In this document: piece after piece, positions 1 through 5,733 of the stretch
Layout: each line of letters opens with the position of its first letter
How positions within the stretch are numbered: the first letter of the stretch is position 1
Assembly: GCA_018065205.1 (NCBI GenBank)
Contig: JAGHTR010000190.1
Span: 1-13,819, forward strand
Direction of reading: 5' to 3'
From: Candidatus Colicola caccequi
Lineage (GTDB): Bacteria; Bacteroidota; Bacteroidia; Bacteroidales; Paludibacteraceae
DNA: 13,819 nt
Made by a program: the position numbers and the translations under genes
The notes under the pieces: model-generated
The model's database searches: none
Seen by the model: the letters and a program-made list of their open reading frames with translations, nothing else
What the model was told of the DNA's origin: nothing

Positions 1-37
1 TGACAATTTTGGCATATTTTTATTGACAATTTTGGCA
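1..37. repeat. Two 14-bp direct repeats, possible operators
   Basis: The 14-mer TGACAATTTTGGCA occurs at 1-14 and again at 24-37, a 23-bp period. Each copy is itself a near-palindrome (TGnCAA..TTGnCA), the form expected of a dimeric repressor site. They lie downstream of the leftward promoter at 92-123, so they would sit in the leader or early part of the transcript leaving the window. More copies may exist beyond the edge. A regulatory role is inference; only the repeat is seen. Confidence 0.5.
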
Positions 38-91
38 GAACGTCTCAAAAGTTATCAAAGGTGCCAATCTGTACCTATGTATAAACAATAG

Positions 92-123
92 CAAAGGTAC
101 TGATTTATTTTGAATTATGCAAA
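92..123 (-). promoter_or_regulatory. Bacteroides-type promoter reading leftward out of the window
   Basis: On the minus strand, TTTG (123-120) is followed after 20 bp by TACCTTTG (99-92). This matches the Bacteroidota primary-sigma consensus TTTG-N19-21-TAnnTTTG. Transcription would start near position 85 and run to the left, so a divergent gene should lie just outside the window. A 6-bp inverted repeat, GTACCT/AGGTAC (71-76 and 95-100), overlaps the -7 box. No coding region is seen between here and the window edge. Confidence 0.6.
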
Positions 124-134
124 TATTTTTCACT

Positions 135-189
135 ATTTTTCGTCTAAAACATACCCGTAAAATATGCATTTTTCGTCTAAAACATACCC
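135..189. repeat. Perfect 22-bp direct repeat pair between divergent promoters
   Basis: Identical 22-bp units lie at 135-156 and 168-189, separated by 11 bp (period 33, about three helical turns). The shared core is CGTCTAAAACATACCC, preceded by ATTTTT. They sit between the leftward promoter (92-123) and the rightward promoter (238-269). A further 8-bp repeat, ACGTAAAC, follows at 195-202 and 209-216. The position and helical phasing fit tandem transcription-factor sites. The role is inferred; the repeat is directly visible. Confidence 0.6.
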
Positions 190-237
190 ATAGGACGTAA
201 ACTGATTAACGTAAACGCAAAAGTTTTTCGCAGAAAA

Positions 238-269
238 TTTGCAAATATCAAAGAAAAAATGTAACTTTG
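238..269 (+). promoter_or_regulatory. Bacteroides-type promoter for the phosphatase-like gene
   Basis: TTTG (238-241), 20 bp, then TAACTTTG (262-269) matches the Bacteroidota TTTG / TAnnTTTG consensus. The expected start of transcription is near 276, giving a leader of roughly 27 nt before the ATG at 303. No Shine-Dalgarno sequence is present, as is usual in this phylum. Confidence 0.75.
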
Positions 270-302
270 CACCGCAATTAGTCAATTTTAATCAGTCCTG
301 AT

Positions 303-2072
303 ATGAAACGGATAGTTACCCTATTTATTACATGCGTGGCGTGCGCGATGAGTATGGCCGGGAATTGGTCTTTTTCCGGCACCAGTTATGTGTATTTTGA
401 TAACTCTGTTACCCAATGGCAAGGCGTCAACCTGTACCTCATCATCGGTAAGAGCGACTACTCATCCGTCTATCCCATGAGCATAGATGCCTCCGATACC
501 ACTAAGTACTTCACATCCTTTCCTGCCTCCGGCTGGGGCGATGCGGAATACATGGCCGTAATAGGCAATAGCGATTGGCACAAAGGAAACTGGGGCTACA
601 ACGAACTCAAGAACGCCACCTATTACACCGCTAAATACGAGGCCGGAGTAAACGTATCGGATAAGCAAAAATACCTGCTGACTCCTCAGAGCAAGAGCAA
701 CGGCTGCACCATCCAATTAAATTGGGTAGCCAATGATTTTCAGATTACTTTTGCGGACACAGAGAAGAATAACTGCCAGCGTCTGGATGCCACCAACGGC
801 TTAGTGACAATCATCTACTCCACCTCATCCAAACGCTTCAACACCTCGCGCGACAACATCAACGATGTATATGTTAAAGGTTCCGTTTCGATTTGGAACA
901 GCGAGGATCCTAATTACCGATTAGGTCCATGGAGCAGCGACGGATGTATGTTCCGTGTGTTCCGCATCAGCGACCTGCAACGCTTAGGCAATTCAGGATG
1001 CCCCGAGTTCATATTCCATGTCAACCAAAAAGACGGCAATAGTTACGACACCCGCTCCCACTCCAGTTGGCAAGGCGGTATAGACGAGCGGTTGGTCTTC
1101 ATCAATAATGGCGAAAACATGTGCATCCTCCTGCCCGGAGACGATATAGAGGAAATCGGTCAGCGCAAGGAAGAAGCCAAGTACATTGCTCCTCTATCGG
1201 ACTTCAAGGACCTGACGGACTCCGCCACCATAGCACACCTGACTAATTTCCGTCGTGTACCGGCTACCAAGAACCTCTTCCGCAGTTATCATCCCTATAA
1301 AGGCGATCGTCCTCACTACGATACGGAACATGAGCGACTGGTGCAATTAGCCATTTTAGGGCAACAATACGGCATCCGTTCGGATATTGCTCTATCCGGC
1401 AATGAAGAGAGCCACCATGGCGAAGAATACGAGTGCGGCGGCAAGAAATACAAGTTTGCCATTCCTGAGTACTACCAATCCATTATTGATAATAAGAACG
1501 TACTATATGTAGGAACAGCCAATGGTCACACTCCGGATTATAATACCGCCGTATATAGAACAGACGAGCAGTACTTCGGCGAATGGATGCAGGAAGTGGT
1601 GCGATTCATCGGCGACCACCCCGCTCCATTCCAGATCCACTGTTCCTTAGGCGCCGACCGCACCGGTGCTTTCTGCGCCACCTTAGCTGCACTATGCGGA
1701 GCATCATGGCAACAAATAGCAGCCGACTACCACGAAACGAGTAACCTGCGTATTCAGGAATACCGGCATGAGAACTGCGTGCTATATGAACTGAGACTGC
1801 TGACGGGCGAGGATCCTAAGAACTTCAACCCGACCAATAAAGCCGGATTAACACTGGCACAAGCCGTTGCTAAGCACTTTATTGATGGAGGCTATCTGAC
1901 GCAAGAAGAGATTGACCGAGCCGTCGCTAAGTTAAAAGGTTCCGATCAGCCAACCGACGAAAGGACAGCCATCGTTCCGTCTGATATCAAAAAGATTGTG
2001 CGTAACGGACATTTGGTTATCTGCCAAACCAACCAGATGTACGATGTATTAGGACGGTGCGTAGAGAATTGA
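303..2072 (+). CDS. Secreted tyrosine-phosphatase-like protein
   Basis: A 589-residue protein with a signal peptide (residues 1 to about 20, MKRIVTLFITCVACAMSMAG). Residues about 21-290 are rich in aromatic residues, look beta-rich and are not recognised. Residues about 300-545 form a cysteine-based phosphatase domain. It has an entry motif LFRSYHP (325-331), which resembles the LYRS start of bacterial Y_phosphatase3/IphP-type enzymes, and the P-loop HCSLGADRTG (446-455), which fits HCx5R with Cys447 and Arg453. The catalytic residues are intact, so hydrolysis of a phosphoester in the periplasm or outside the cell is plausible; the substrate is unknown. After a polar linker the last 30 residues (KKIVRNGHLVICQ, then MYDVLGRCVE) resemble the tail of Bacteroidota type IX secretion cargo. 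The gene stands alone, with its own promoter upstream and a hairpin array downstream. The phosphatase call is firm; the N-terminal domain and the export route are open. Confidence 0.8.
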   Translation: MKRIVTLFITCVACAMSMAGNWSFSGTSYVYFDNSVTQWQGVNLYLIIGKSDYSSVYPMSIDASDTTKYFTSFPASGWGDAEYMAVIGNSDWHKGNWGYNELKNATYYTAKYEAGVNVSDKQKYLLTPQSKSNGCTIQLNWVANDFQITFADTEKNNCQRLDATNGLVTIIYSTSSKRFNTSRDNINDVYVKGSVSIWNSEDPNYRLGPWSSDGCMFRVFRISDLQRLGNSGCPEFIFHVNQKDGNSYDTRSHSSWQGGIDERLVFINNGENMCILLPGDDIEEIGQRKEEAKYIAPLSDFKDLTDSATIAHLTNFRRVPATKNLFRSYHPYKGDRPHYDTEHERLVQLAILGQQYGIRSDIALSGNEESHHGEEYECGGKKYKFAIPEYYQSIIDNKNVLYVGTANGHTPDYNTAVYRTDEQYFGEWMQEVVRFIGDHPAPFQIHCSLGADRTGAFCATLAALCGASWQQIAADYHETSNLRIQEYRHENCVLYELRLLTGEDPKNFNPTNKAGLTLAQAVAKHFIDGGYLTQEEIDRAVAKLKGSDQPTDERTAIVPSDIKKIVRNGHLVICQTNQMYDVLGRCVEN

Positions 2073-2110
2073 GAATTGGATACAAATAGGGACAAAAAGG
2101 ATTAAATAGA

Positions 2111-2310
2111 CGGTGCCACATACGGCACAAATACGATACAGATGTGGAGCGAGGACTGACGTCCTACTATGCTTTAGCCTCCAAGTAGTCATATATGAGC
2201 AAGCTCCTACTGCCTACTTAGCGTCCAAATCATACCACCTCCGTGGTTCGCCCCACAACTGTATAAATGTTCCGGTGACTCCGTCACAAAGTCGGTGGCT
2301 TTGCCACAAA
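2111..2310 (+). repeat. Six-hairpin array, left copy
   Basis: This noncoding stretch carries six short inverted repeats. A: GTGCC/GGCAC (2113-2128). B: AGGAC/GTCCT (2152-2165). C: GAGC/GCTC (2197-2206). D: ACCAC/GTGGT (2234-2247). E: GTGAC/GTCAC (2275-2287). F: GTGGC/GCCAC (2295-2307). Loops are 2-6 nt. The same order, with similar linkers, recurs in inverted orientation at 2871-3057. Shared linker words include CGATACA before B, CCAA.TC before D, and TGTATAA.TGTT.CGGTGAC running into E. An open frame at 2113-2343 crosses the array but has no recognisable protein features. The rest of the 2073-2381 gap holds only one more hairpin at 2345-2359. The function of the array is unknown. Confidence 0.75.
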
Positions 2311-2344
2311 ATCTATCAATCATCCCCCAGACCTATTTTATAAT

Positions 2345-2359
2345 TACGCGGAACGCGTA
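2345..2359 (-). terminator. Hairpin after the GxxExxY gene, possible weak terminator
   Basis: A perfect 6-bp stem, TACGCG/CGCGTA, with a 3-nt loop lies 22 bp beyond the stop codon of the minus-strand GxxExxY gene. On that strand it is followed by ATTATAAAAT rather than a clean T-run, so termination would be weak. It could equally be a seventh member of the adjacent hairpin array. Confidence 0.3.
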
Positions 2360-2381
2360 GCACCGCAGGTAATTGATAAAC

Positions 2382-2810
2382 CTAGTAGAAACGAGTAATC
2401 TCGTTGGTGGAATGGTTGTAGAAATACTTTTCGGGGATGACTTTAGATGCGTTAAAATTGATTAATACGCCAATAGGCATTTTAGTTAAACGCATATAAT
2501 TGAATAGTTGCTCGCGATGAGCAGAAATGAGTTGATCAACCGACTTGAGTTCGAGGATAATATCATCGTAGCAAACAATATCCATCCTATAAGTTTTAGC
2601 GAGCTTTTGGTCCTTGTAATAACAAGCCAAACTACGTTCTGAATCGTTAGGTATGCCTTGGGAAGTCAGTTCTAAACAGAGCGACTCATTATAGATAGGT
2701 TCTTCCAGTCCGATGCCGAGTTGTTTATGGACTTCAAAGATAGCACCAATAATAGGATGTAGGCGATTATTCAATTCGGATAGTTGGTTTGCAGAAAGGG
2801 TCATGGTCAT
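2382..2810 (-). CDS. GxxExxY protein, PD-(D/E)XK nuclease fold
   Basis: A 142-residue protein of the GxxExxY family (PDDEXK_3 type). The family signature is GLEEPIY at residues 34-40. The nuclease-fold core is D77 followed by ELK (E87, K89) in RMDIVCYDDIILELKS. A conserved C-terminal stretch, QLFNYMRLTKMPIGVLINF (101-119), also fits the family. The frame stays open upstream to 2930, but the promoter at 2825-2856 lies inside that extension. I therefore start at ATG 2810 (MTMTLSANQ); ATG 2804 is an alternative. The transcript leader would be about 8 nt. Proteins of this family are common as isolated genes in Bacteroidota; their cellular role is not settled. The gene sits alone between two inverted hairpin arrays, which is its most unusual trait. 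The family call is firm; nuclease activity is inferred from the motif. Confidence 0.88.
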   Translation of the reverse strand: MTMTLSANQLSELNNRLHPIIGAIFEVHKQLGIGLEEPIYNESLCLELTSQGIPNDSERSLACYYKDQKLAKTYRMDIVCYDDIILELKSVDQLISAHREQLFNYMRLTKMPIGVLINFNASKVIPEKYFYNHSTNEITRFY

Positions 2811-2824
2811 GATATTTGATTGTG

Positions 2825-2856
2825 CAAAAGTACAAAGAATTTCTGACATGTGCAAA
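2825..2856 (-). promoter_or_regulatory. Promoter of the GxxExxY gene
   Basis: On the minus strand, TTTG (2856-2853), 20 bp, then TACTTTTG (2832-2825) matches the Bacteroidota consensus. The predicted start is near 2818, about 8 nt before ATG 2810. This promoter rules out the longer reading frame that begins at 2930. The -7 region and the start context (CAAATATCATGA) are shared with cdd. Confidence 0.7.
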
Positions 2857-2870
2857 TAAAATTGCATTTT

Positions 2871-3057
2871 TTGTCCGAAGGACCGGATTTGTGACGGAGT
2901 CACCGAAACAATTATACAAATGGTTACCACTTACGTGGTGTGGATTGGAGAATAAATAGGATATGTAAGCTTGCTTATGATAGACTATATATTATCCTAT
3001 ACACAAATGGGACAAAGTCCTATCCATTTGTATCGAACTTGTGGCGGGACGCCACCG
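2871..3057 (-). repeat. Six-hairpin array, right (inverted) copy
   Basis: Read on the minus strand this matches the array at 2111-2310 in order and linkers. A: GTGGC/GCCAC (3041-3055). B: GGAC/GTCC (3010-3020). C: TAAGC/GCTTA (2966-2977). D: ACCAC/GTGGT (2926-2939). E: GTGAC/GTCAC (2891-2903). F: GTCC/GGAC (2873-2883). Stems A, C and F differ from the left copy but remain self-complementary; loops B and D differ too. An extra 8-bp stem, ACAAATGG/CCATTTGT (3003-3010 and 3024-3031), encloses B only in this copy. The array ends just upstream of the GxxExxY promoter. The 2811-3149 gap holds this array, that promoter, a short tandem repeat and a terminator, and no gene. Confidence 0.75.
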
Positions 3058-3065
3058 TGAACAAA

Positions 3066-3095
3066 AAGTCTGTGTAAGTCTGCGAGATCTGCGGG
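3066..3095. repeat. Degenerate 10-bp tandem repeat
   Basis: Three near-copies of an AAGTCTGYGN unit follow one another (AAGTCTGTGT, AAGTCTGCGA, GATCTGCGGG). They lie between the hairpin array and the terminator of the minus-strand operon. From memory, similar TCTGYG-rich strings occur between genes in other Bacteroidales; this was not checked. No function is evident. Confidence 0.4.
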
Positions 3096-3102
3096 AGATA
3101 TA

Positions 3103-3134
3103 ACAAAAAAAGTCGCTGAAAATCAGCGACTTTA
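3103..3134 (-). terminator. Strong intrinsic terminator of the cdd-to-repeat-protein train
   Basis: A 9-bp perfect stem (AGTCGCTGA at 3111-3119, TCAGCGACT at 3123-3131) with a 3-nt loop is followed on the minus strand by a run of seven T. It begins 16 bp beyond the stop codon of the Ser/Gly-rich protein. This is the clearest Rho-independent terminator in the window and marks the end of the minus-strand gene train. Confidence 0.88.
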
Positions 3135-3149
3135 ATTTGTTTACATTGT

Positions 3150-4427
3150 TTAGCGTCCACCGCTACGGCTGGCACCGCCACCGGAGTAACCGGCTCCGCC
3201 ACTGCGGCCTCCACCGGAGTAACCTCCGCCGCTATATCCGCCACTGCGACTGCCACCGGAATAGCTGCTTCCGCTATATCCGCCACTGCGGCTGCCACTA
3301 TAACTGCTTCCGCTATAACTGCTACTGCGACCGCTGCCGGAATAGGTGCTTCCGCTATAACTGCCACGAGACGTTGCCGTTGACGAGGACGCAGACCGAG
3401 TTGACGCAGAGGAGGAACGGCTGGGTGTATAAGTCGTTGAACGAGTTACGCTTGATGACGAGGGCGTAGATGAACTACGAGACGTCGTTGCTGACGCAGA
3501 GCGAGATGCCGTTGCTGAAGCAGAGCGGGATGTCGTTGCCGAAGCAGAGCGGGATGTTGTTGCCGAAGCAGAACCGCTGCGTGTGTACGAACTGCCGTAT
3601 GTTGAGCGGGATGCTGTGGATGATCCAGAGCGGGACACCGTCGTAGCCGAGCGTGAAGGTGTGGCAGTTGAGGTGACTTGTGCTGTTCTGCTGCGAGCAC
3701 TCAGATCTCTTGCATTCGTAGCCCCTGTGCGCTCTGTAAACGAACGGTTACCGGAGATACGTGCATAGTCAGAACGACTTTGTTGTCCGCGCATCGGTGC
3801 GGCTATGCTATGTTCGGTACGCGCATATCGGTAGGAGCAGCAGGGATGACCATGGTGCCATACATGGATATGTACCCAGTAGTCATGATAGCCCCAGCAA
3901 GGATAAGGACGCCACCATCCGGGCCAGTAGCCCCAATACCAAGGTGAAGTATAGCAAACCCAGTACGGACCCCAGAACCAGTCATAGATAACGGGACGGT
4001 AGATATATACGGGTTCAATGATATAGTTTTCGCCATAGATATACGCATCACCTTTGATTTGAACGGTTACCTCTGTACCACTTTTCTCCACGAGAATAGA
4101 GGCTATATCTTGGAACACATCCTTTGCTAAGACGGCTTGGATGAGCACCATGTGGTTGCTGTTTTGTTCCACTTCAACTACGCGCAGGTAATCTACTTCG
4201 CCATCTCCGTTGAGGTCCAAGTTGTTCAAGTGAGATGTATCGGCATTGAGGCGCGTTTCAAACTCTTCGAGGTTCTTAACCTCTCCGAACAACGATGCAA
4301 CAGCCTTGAGGTCTAAACCTTCGCTGATGTCCGTACTCGTTGCTTCGACCGTGATTTTTTCATCGGCTCGAACTACTGACCAGCTGCTTATCAGCAGCAA
4401 AGCCATCATTAGTGACCAATTTCTCAT
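3150..4427 (-). CDS. Exported Ser/Gly-rich repeat protein with EF-hand-like loop
   Basis: A 425-residue protein with a signal peptide (1 to about 21, ending VVRA). Residues about 22-145 form a compact domain that resembles a conserved but uncharacterised Bacteroidota family. It contains an EF-hand or dockerin-like loop, DLNGDGEVD (71-79), followed by YLRVVEV. Residues about 146-200 are very rich in Trp, Tyr, His and Pro. From about 205 to the end the protein is low-complexity: first Ser/Arg/Thr/Ala, with an 8-residue repeat SRSASATT near 288-317, then GYSGGG-type repeats. The tail is strongly basic and flexible, which suggests contact with cell wall, glycan or nucleic acid, but that is a guess. 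The gene lies 49 bp after ribBA with no clear promoter in the gap, so it is probably the last gene of that operon. The start at ATG 4427 is supported by the signal peptide. Function unknown. Confidence 0.8.
   Translation of the reverse strand: MRNWSLMMALLLISSWSVVRADEKITVEATSTDISEGLDLKAVASLFGEVKNLEEFETRLNADTSHLNNLDLNGDGEVDYLRVVEVEQNSNHMVLIQAVLAKDVFQDIASILVEKSGTEVTVQIKGDAYIYGENYIIEPVYIYRPVIYDWFWGPYWVCYTSPWYWGYWPGWWRPYPCWGYHDYWVHIHVWHHGHPCCSYRYARTEHSIAAPMRGQQSRSDYARISGNRSFTERTGATNARDLSARSRTAQVTSTATPSRSATTVSRSGSSTASRSTYGSSYTRSGSASATTSRSASATTSRSASATASRSASATTSRSSSTPSSSSVTRSTTYTPSRSSSASTRSASSSTATSRGSYSGSTYSGSGRSSSYSGSSYSGSRSGGYSGSSYSGGSRSGGYSGGGYSGGGRSGGAGYSGGGASRSGGR
3479..3574 (-). repeat. Four tandem 24-bp repeats inside the Ser-rich gene
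   Basis: Units at 3479-3502, 3503-3526, 3527-3550 and 3551-3574 are near-identical and in frame, encoding the SRSASATT octapeptide. Differences between units include synonymous ones, so the array is not brand new. Such arrays can gain or lose units by slippage, which would change protein length without a frameshift. Confidence 0.8.
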
Positions 4428-4476
4428 AAAGCACCAATTTTAATTGTTTAACGTTAGCGAACGGTCTGCTTAGCGC

Positions 4477-5733
4477 CTAAACCAGAACCAGTTCGTGATG
4501 CATTTTCTCCTTTTTTGTCCGCATATATTTTTCATTATACGGATTGGGAGCAATCTCTATTGGTATATTCTCTACAATTTCTATGCCATAACTTTCCAGT
4601 CCTATTCTTTTGACGGGATTATTCGTCATCAATCTGAGTTTCTTGGCGCCCATTTGACGCAGTATTTCTGCCCCTACGCCATAGTCCCTTTCGTCCGGTT
4701 TGAATCCCAGATGCACATTGGCTTCAACGGTATCTTCGCCTTGTTCTTGCAGTTTATATGCACGGATTTTATTCATTAGTCCTATTCCTCTGCCCTCTTG
4801 GTTCATATAAACCAGAATACCTTGTCCCTGTTCTTGAATCATCTGCATGGCTTTATGCAGTTGTTCGCCGCACTCACATTTACGGCTGCCGAATATATCT
4901 CCGGTAGCGCAACTGGAATGTACGCGGCATAGAATGGGTTCATTCTCTTGCCATTGTCCCTTAGTGAGTGCCACATGTTCGAGTCCGGTAGTGAGGTCGC
5001 GGAAGGGAGTTAGTTGGAATTCGCCGTATGCCGTAGGCAGGAAGACCGTCTCACCACGCTCCAAGAGGATGTTCATCTTAGGATTATGGTTTGATGCTGT
5101 TTCGATTATGTTATCTTTTTCAGCGGGCAACGGATGCTCCATGCGATAGGCGATCAGGTCCTTGATGGAGATGAGTTTTAAGTTATATTGCTTAGCCACC
5201 TCTTCCAACTGTGGCAATCTCGCCATCGTACCATCTTCGTTCATTATCTCGATGAGCGCAGCCGCAGGTTTGACTCCTGCCAATCGGCATAGGTCAATAG
5301 CGGCTTCGGTATGTCCGGCACGTTCGAGTACCCCACGATGTTTAGCATACAGCGGATTGATATGTCCGGGCCGTCCAAACGTATCCTGAGTGGAATGTTC
5401 ATCAGCCAGAGCCAGTATAGTGGCAGCGCGGTCGTGTGCACTTACGCCGGTTGTGCAGCCGTCTAACTTATCTACGGTGACCGTGAAGGGAGTGCCTAAC
5501 ATACTGGTGTTATTCGCCACCTGATGAATGAGTCCTAATTGAGCGCAACGGCTCTCTAAGATAGGTGCGCACAACACCCCACGTCCATGCTGAAGCATGA
5601 AGTTCACTTTTTCCGGTGTTATTTTTTCGGCAGCAATGATAAAATCGCCTTCGTTCTCCCGATCCTCATCATCCACCACAATCACGAATTGACCATTGCG
5701 AAAATCCAATAAGGCTTCTTCTATCCTATCCAT
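4477..5733 (-). CDS. ribBA: Bifunctional riboflavin enzyme RibBA (DHBP synthase / GTP cyclohydrolase II)
   Basis: This 418-residue cytosolic fusion catalyses both entry steps of riboflavin synthesis. The N-terminal half makes 3,4-dihydroxy-2-butanone 4-phosphate from ribulose 5-phosphate. The C-terminal half opens GTP. The DHBP synthase domain (about 1-200) shows DDEDRENEGDF (21-31), GVSAHDRAAT (96-105) and RPGHINPL...RAGHTEAAIDL (121-148). The cyclohydrolase domain (about 218-400) shows RVHSSCATGD with the zinc cysteines C275, C286 and C288, then EGRGIGL (313-319), DTVEAN (334-339) and TNNPVKRIGLE (370-380). Length and residues fit a functional enzyme. Its ATG overlaps the pepT stop as TAATG, so the two are probably translationally coupled. 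No FMN riboswitch is seen, as expected for a gene inside an operon. Confidence 0.97.
   Translation of the reverse strand: MDRIEEALLDFRNGQFVIVVDDEDRENEGDFIIAAEKITPEKVNFMLQHGRGVLCAPILESRCAQLGLIHQVANNTSMLGTPFTVTVDKLDGCTTGVSAHDRAATILALADEHSTQDTFGRPGHINPLYAKHRGVLERAGHTEAAIDLCRLAGVKPAAALIEIMNEDGTMARLPQLEEVAKQYNLKLISIKDLIAYRMEHPLPAEKDNIIETASNHNPKMNILLERGETVFLPTAYGEFQLTPFRDLTTGLEHVALTKGQWQENEPILCRVHSSCATGDIFGSRKCECGEQLHKAMQMIQEQGQGILVYMNQEGRGIGLMNKIRAYKLQEQGEDTVEANVHLGFKPDERDYGVGAEILRQMGAKKLRLMTNNPVKRIGLESYGIEIVENIPIEIAPNPYNEKYMRTKKEKMHHELVLV

Noticed and set aside
135..189. Possible CRISPR array
   Set aside because: There are only two units, the spacer is 11 bp, and no cas genes are present, so regulatory repeats fit better.
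2113..2343. Open frame of 76 codons on the plus strand
   Set aside because: It lies across the left hairpin array, shows no protein features, and is not preserved in the right copy, so it is most likely noncoding.
2811..2930. N-terminal extension of the GxxExxY protein
   Set aside because: A consensus promoter and part of the hairpin array lie inside the extension, and the family N-terminus begins near residue 41 of the longer frame.
3020..3469. Ala/Val-rich and Arg/Cys-rich open frames overlapping the Ser/Gly-rich gene
   Set aside because: Low-complexity repeats in the real frame create long open frames in the others. The minus-strand frame 3150-4427 has the signal peptide and structured domain.
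4428..4476. Separate promoter for the Ser/Gly-rich gene
   Set aside because: The best match, TAAAATTG, misses the consensus and lacks a TTTG at the right distance, so read-through from ribBA is simpler.
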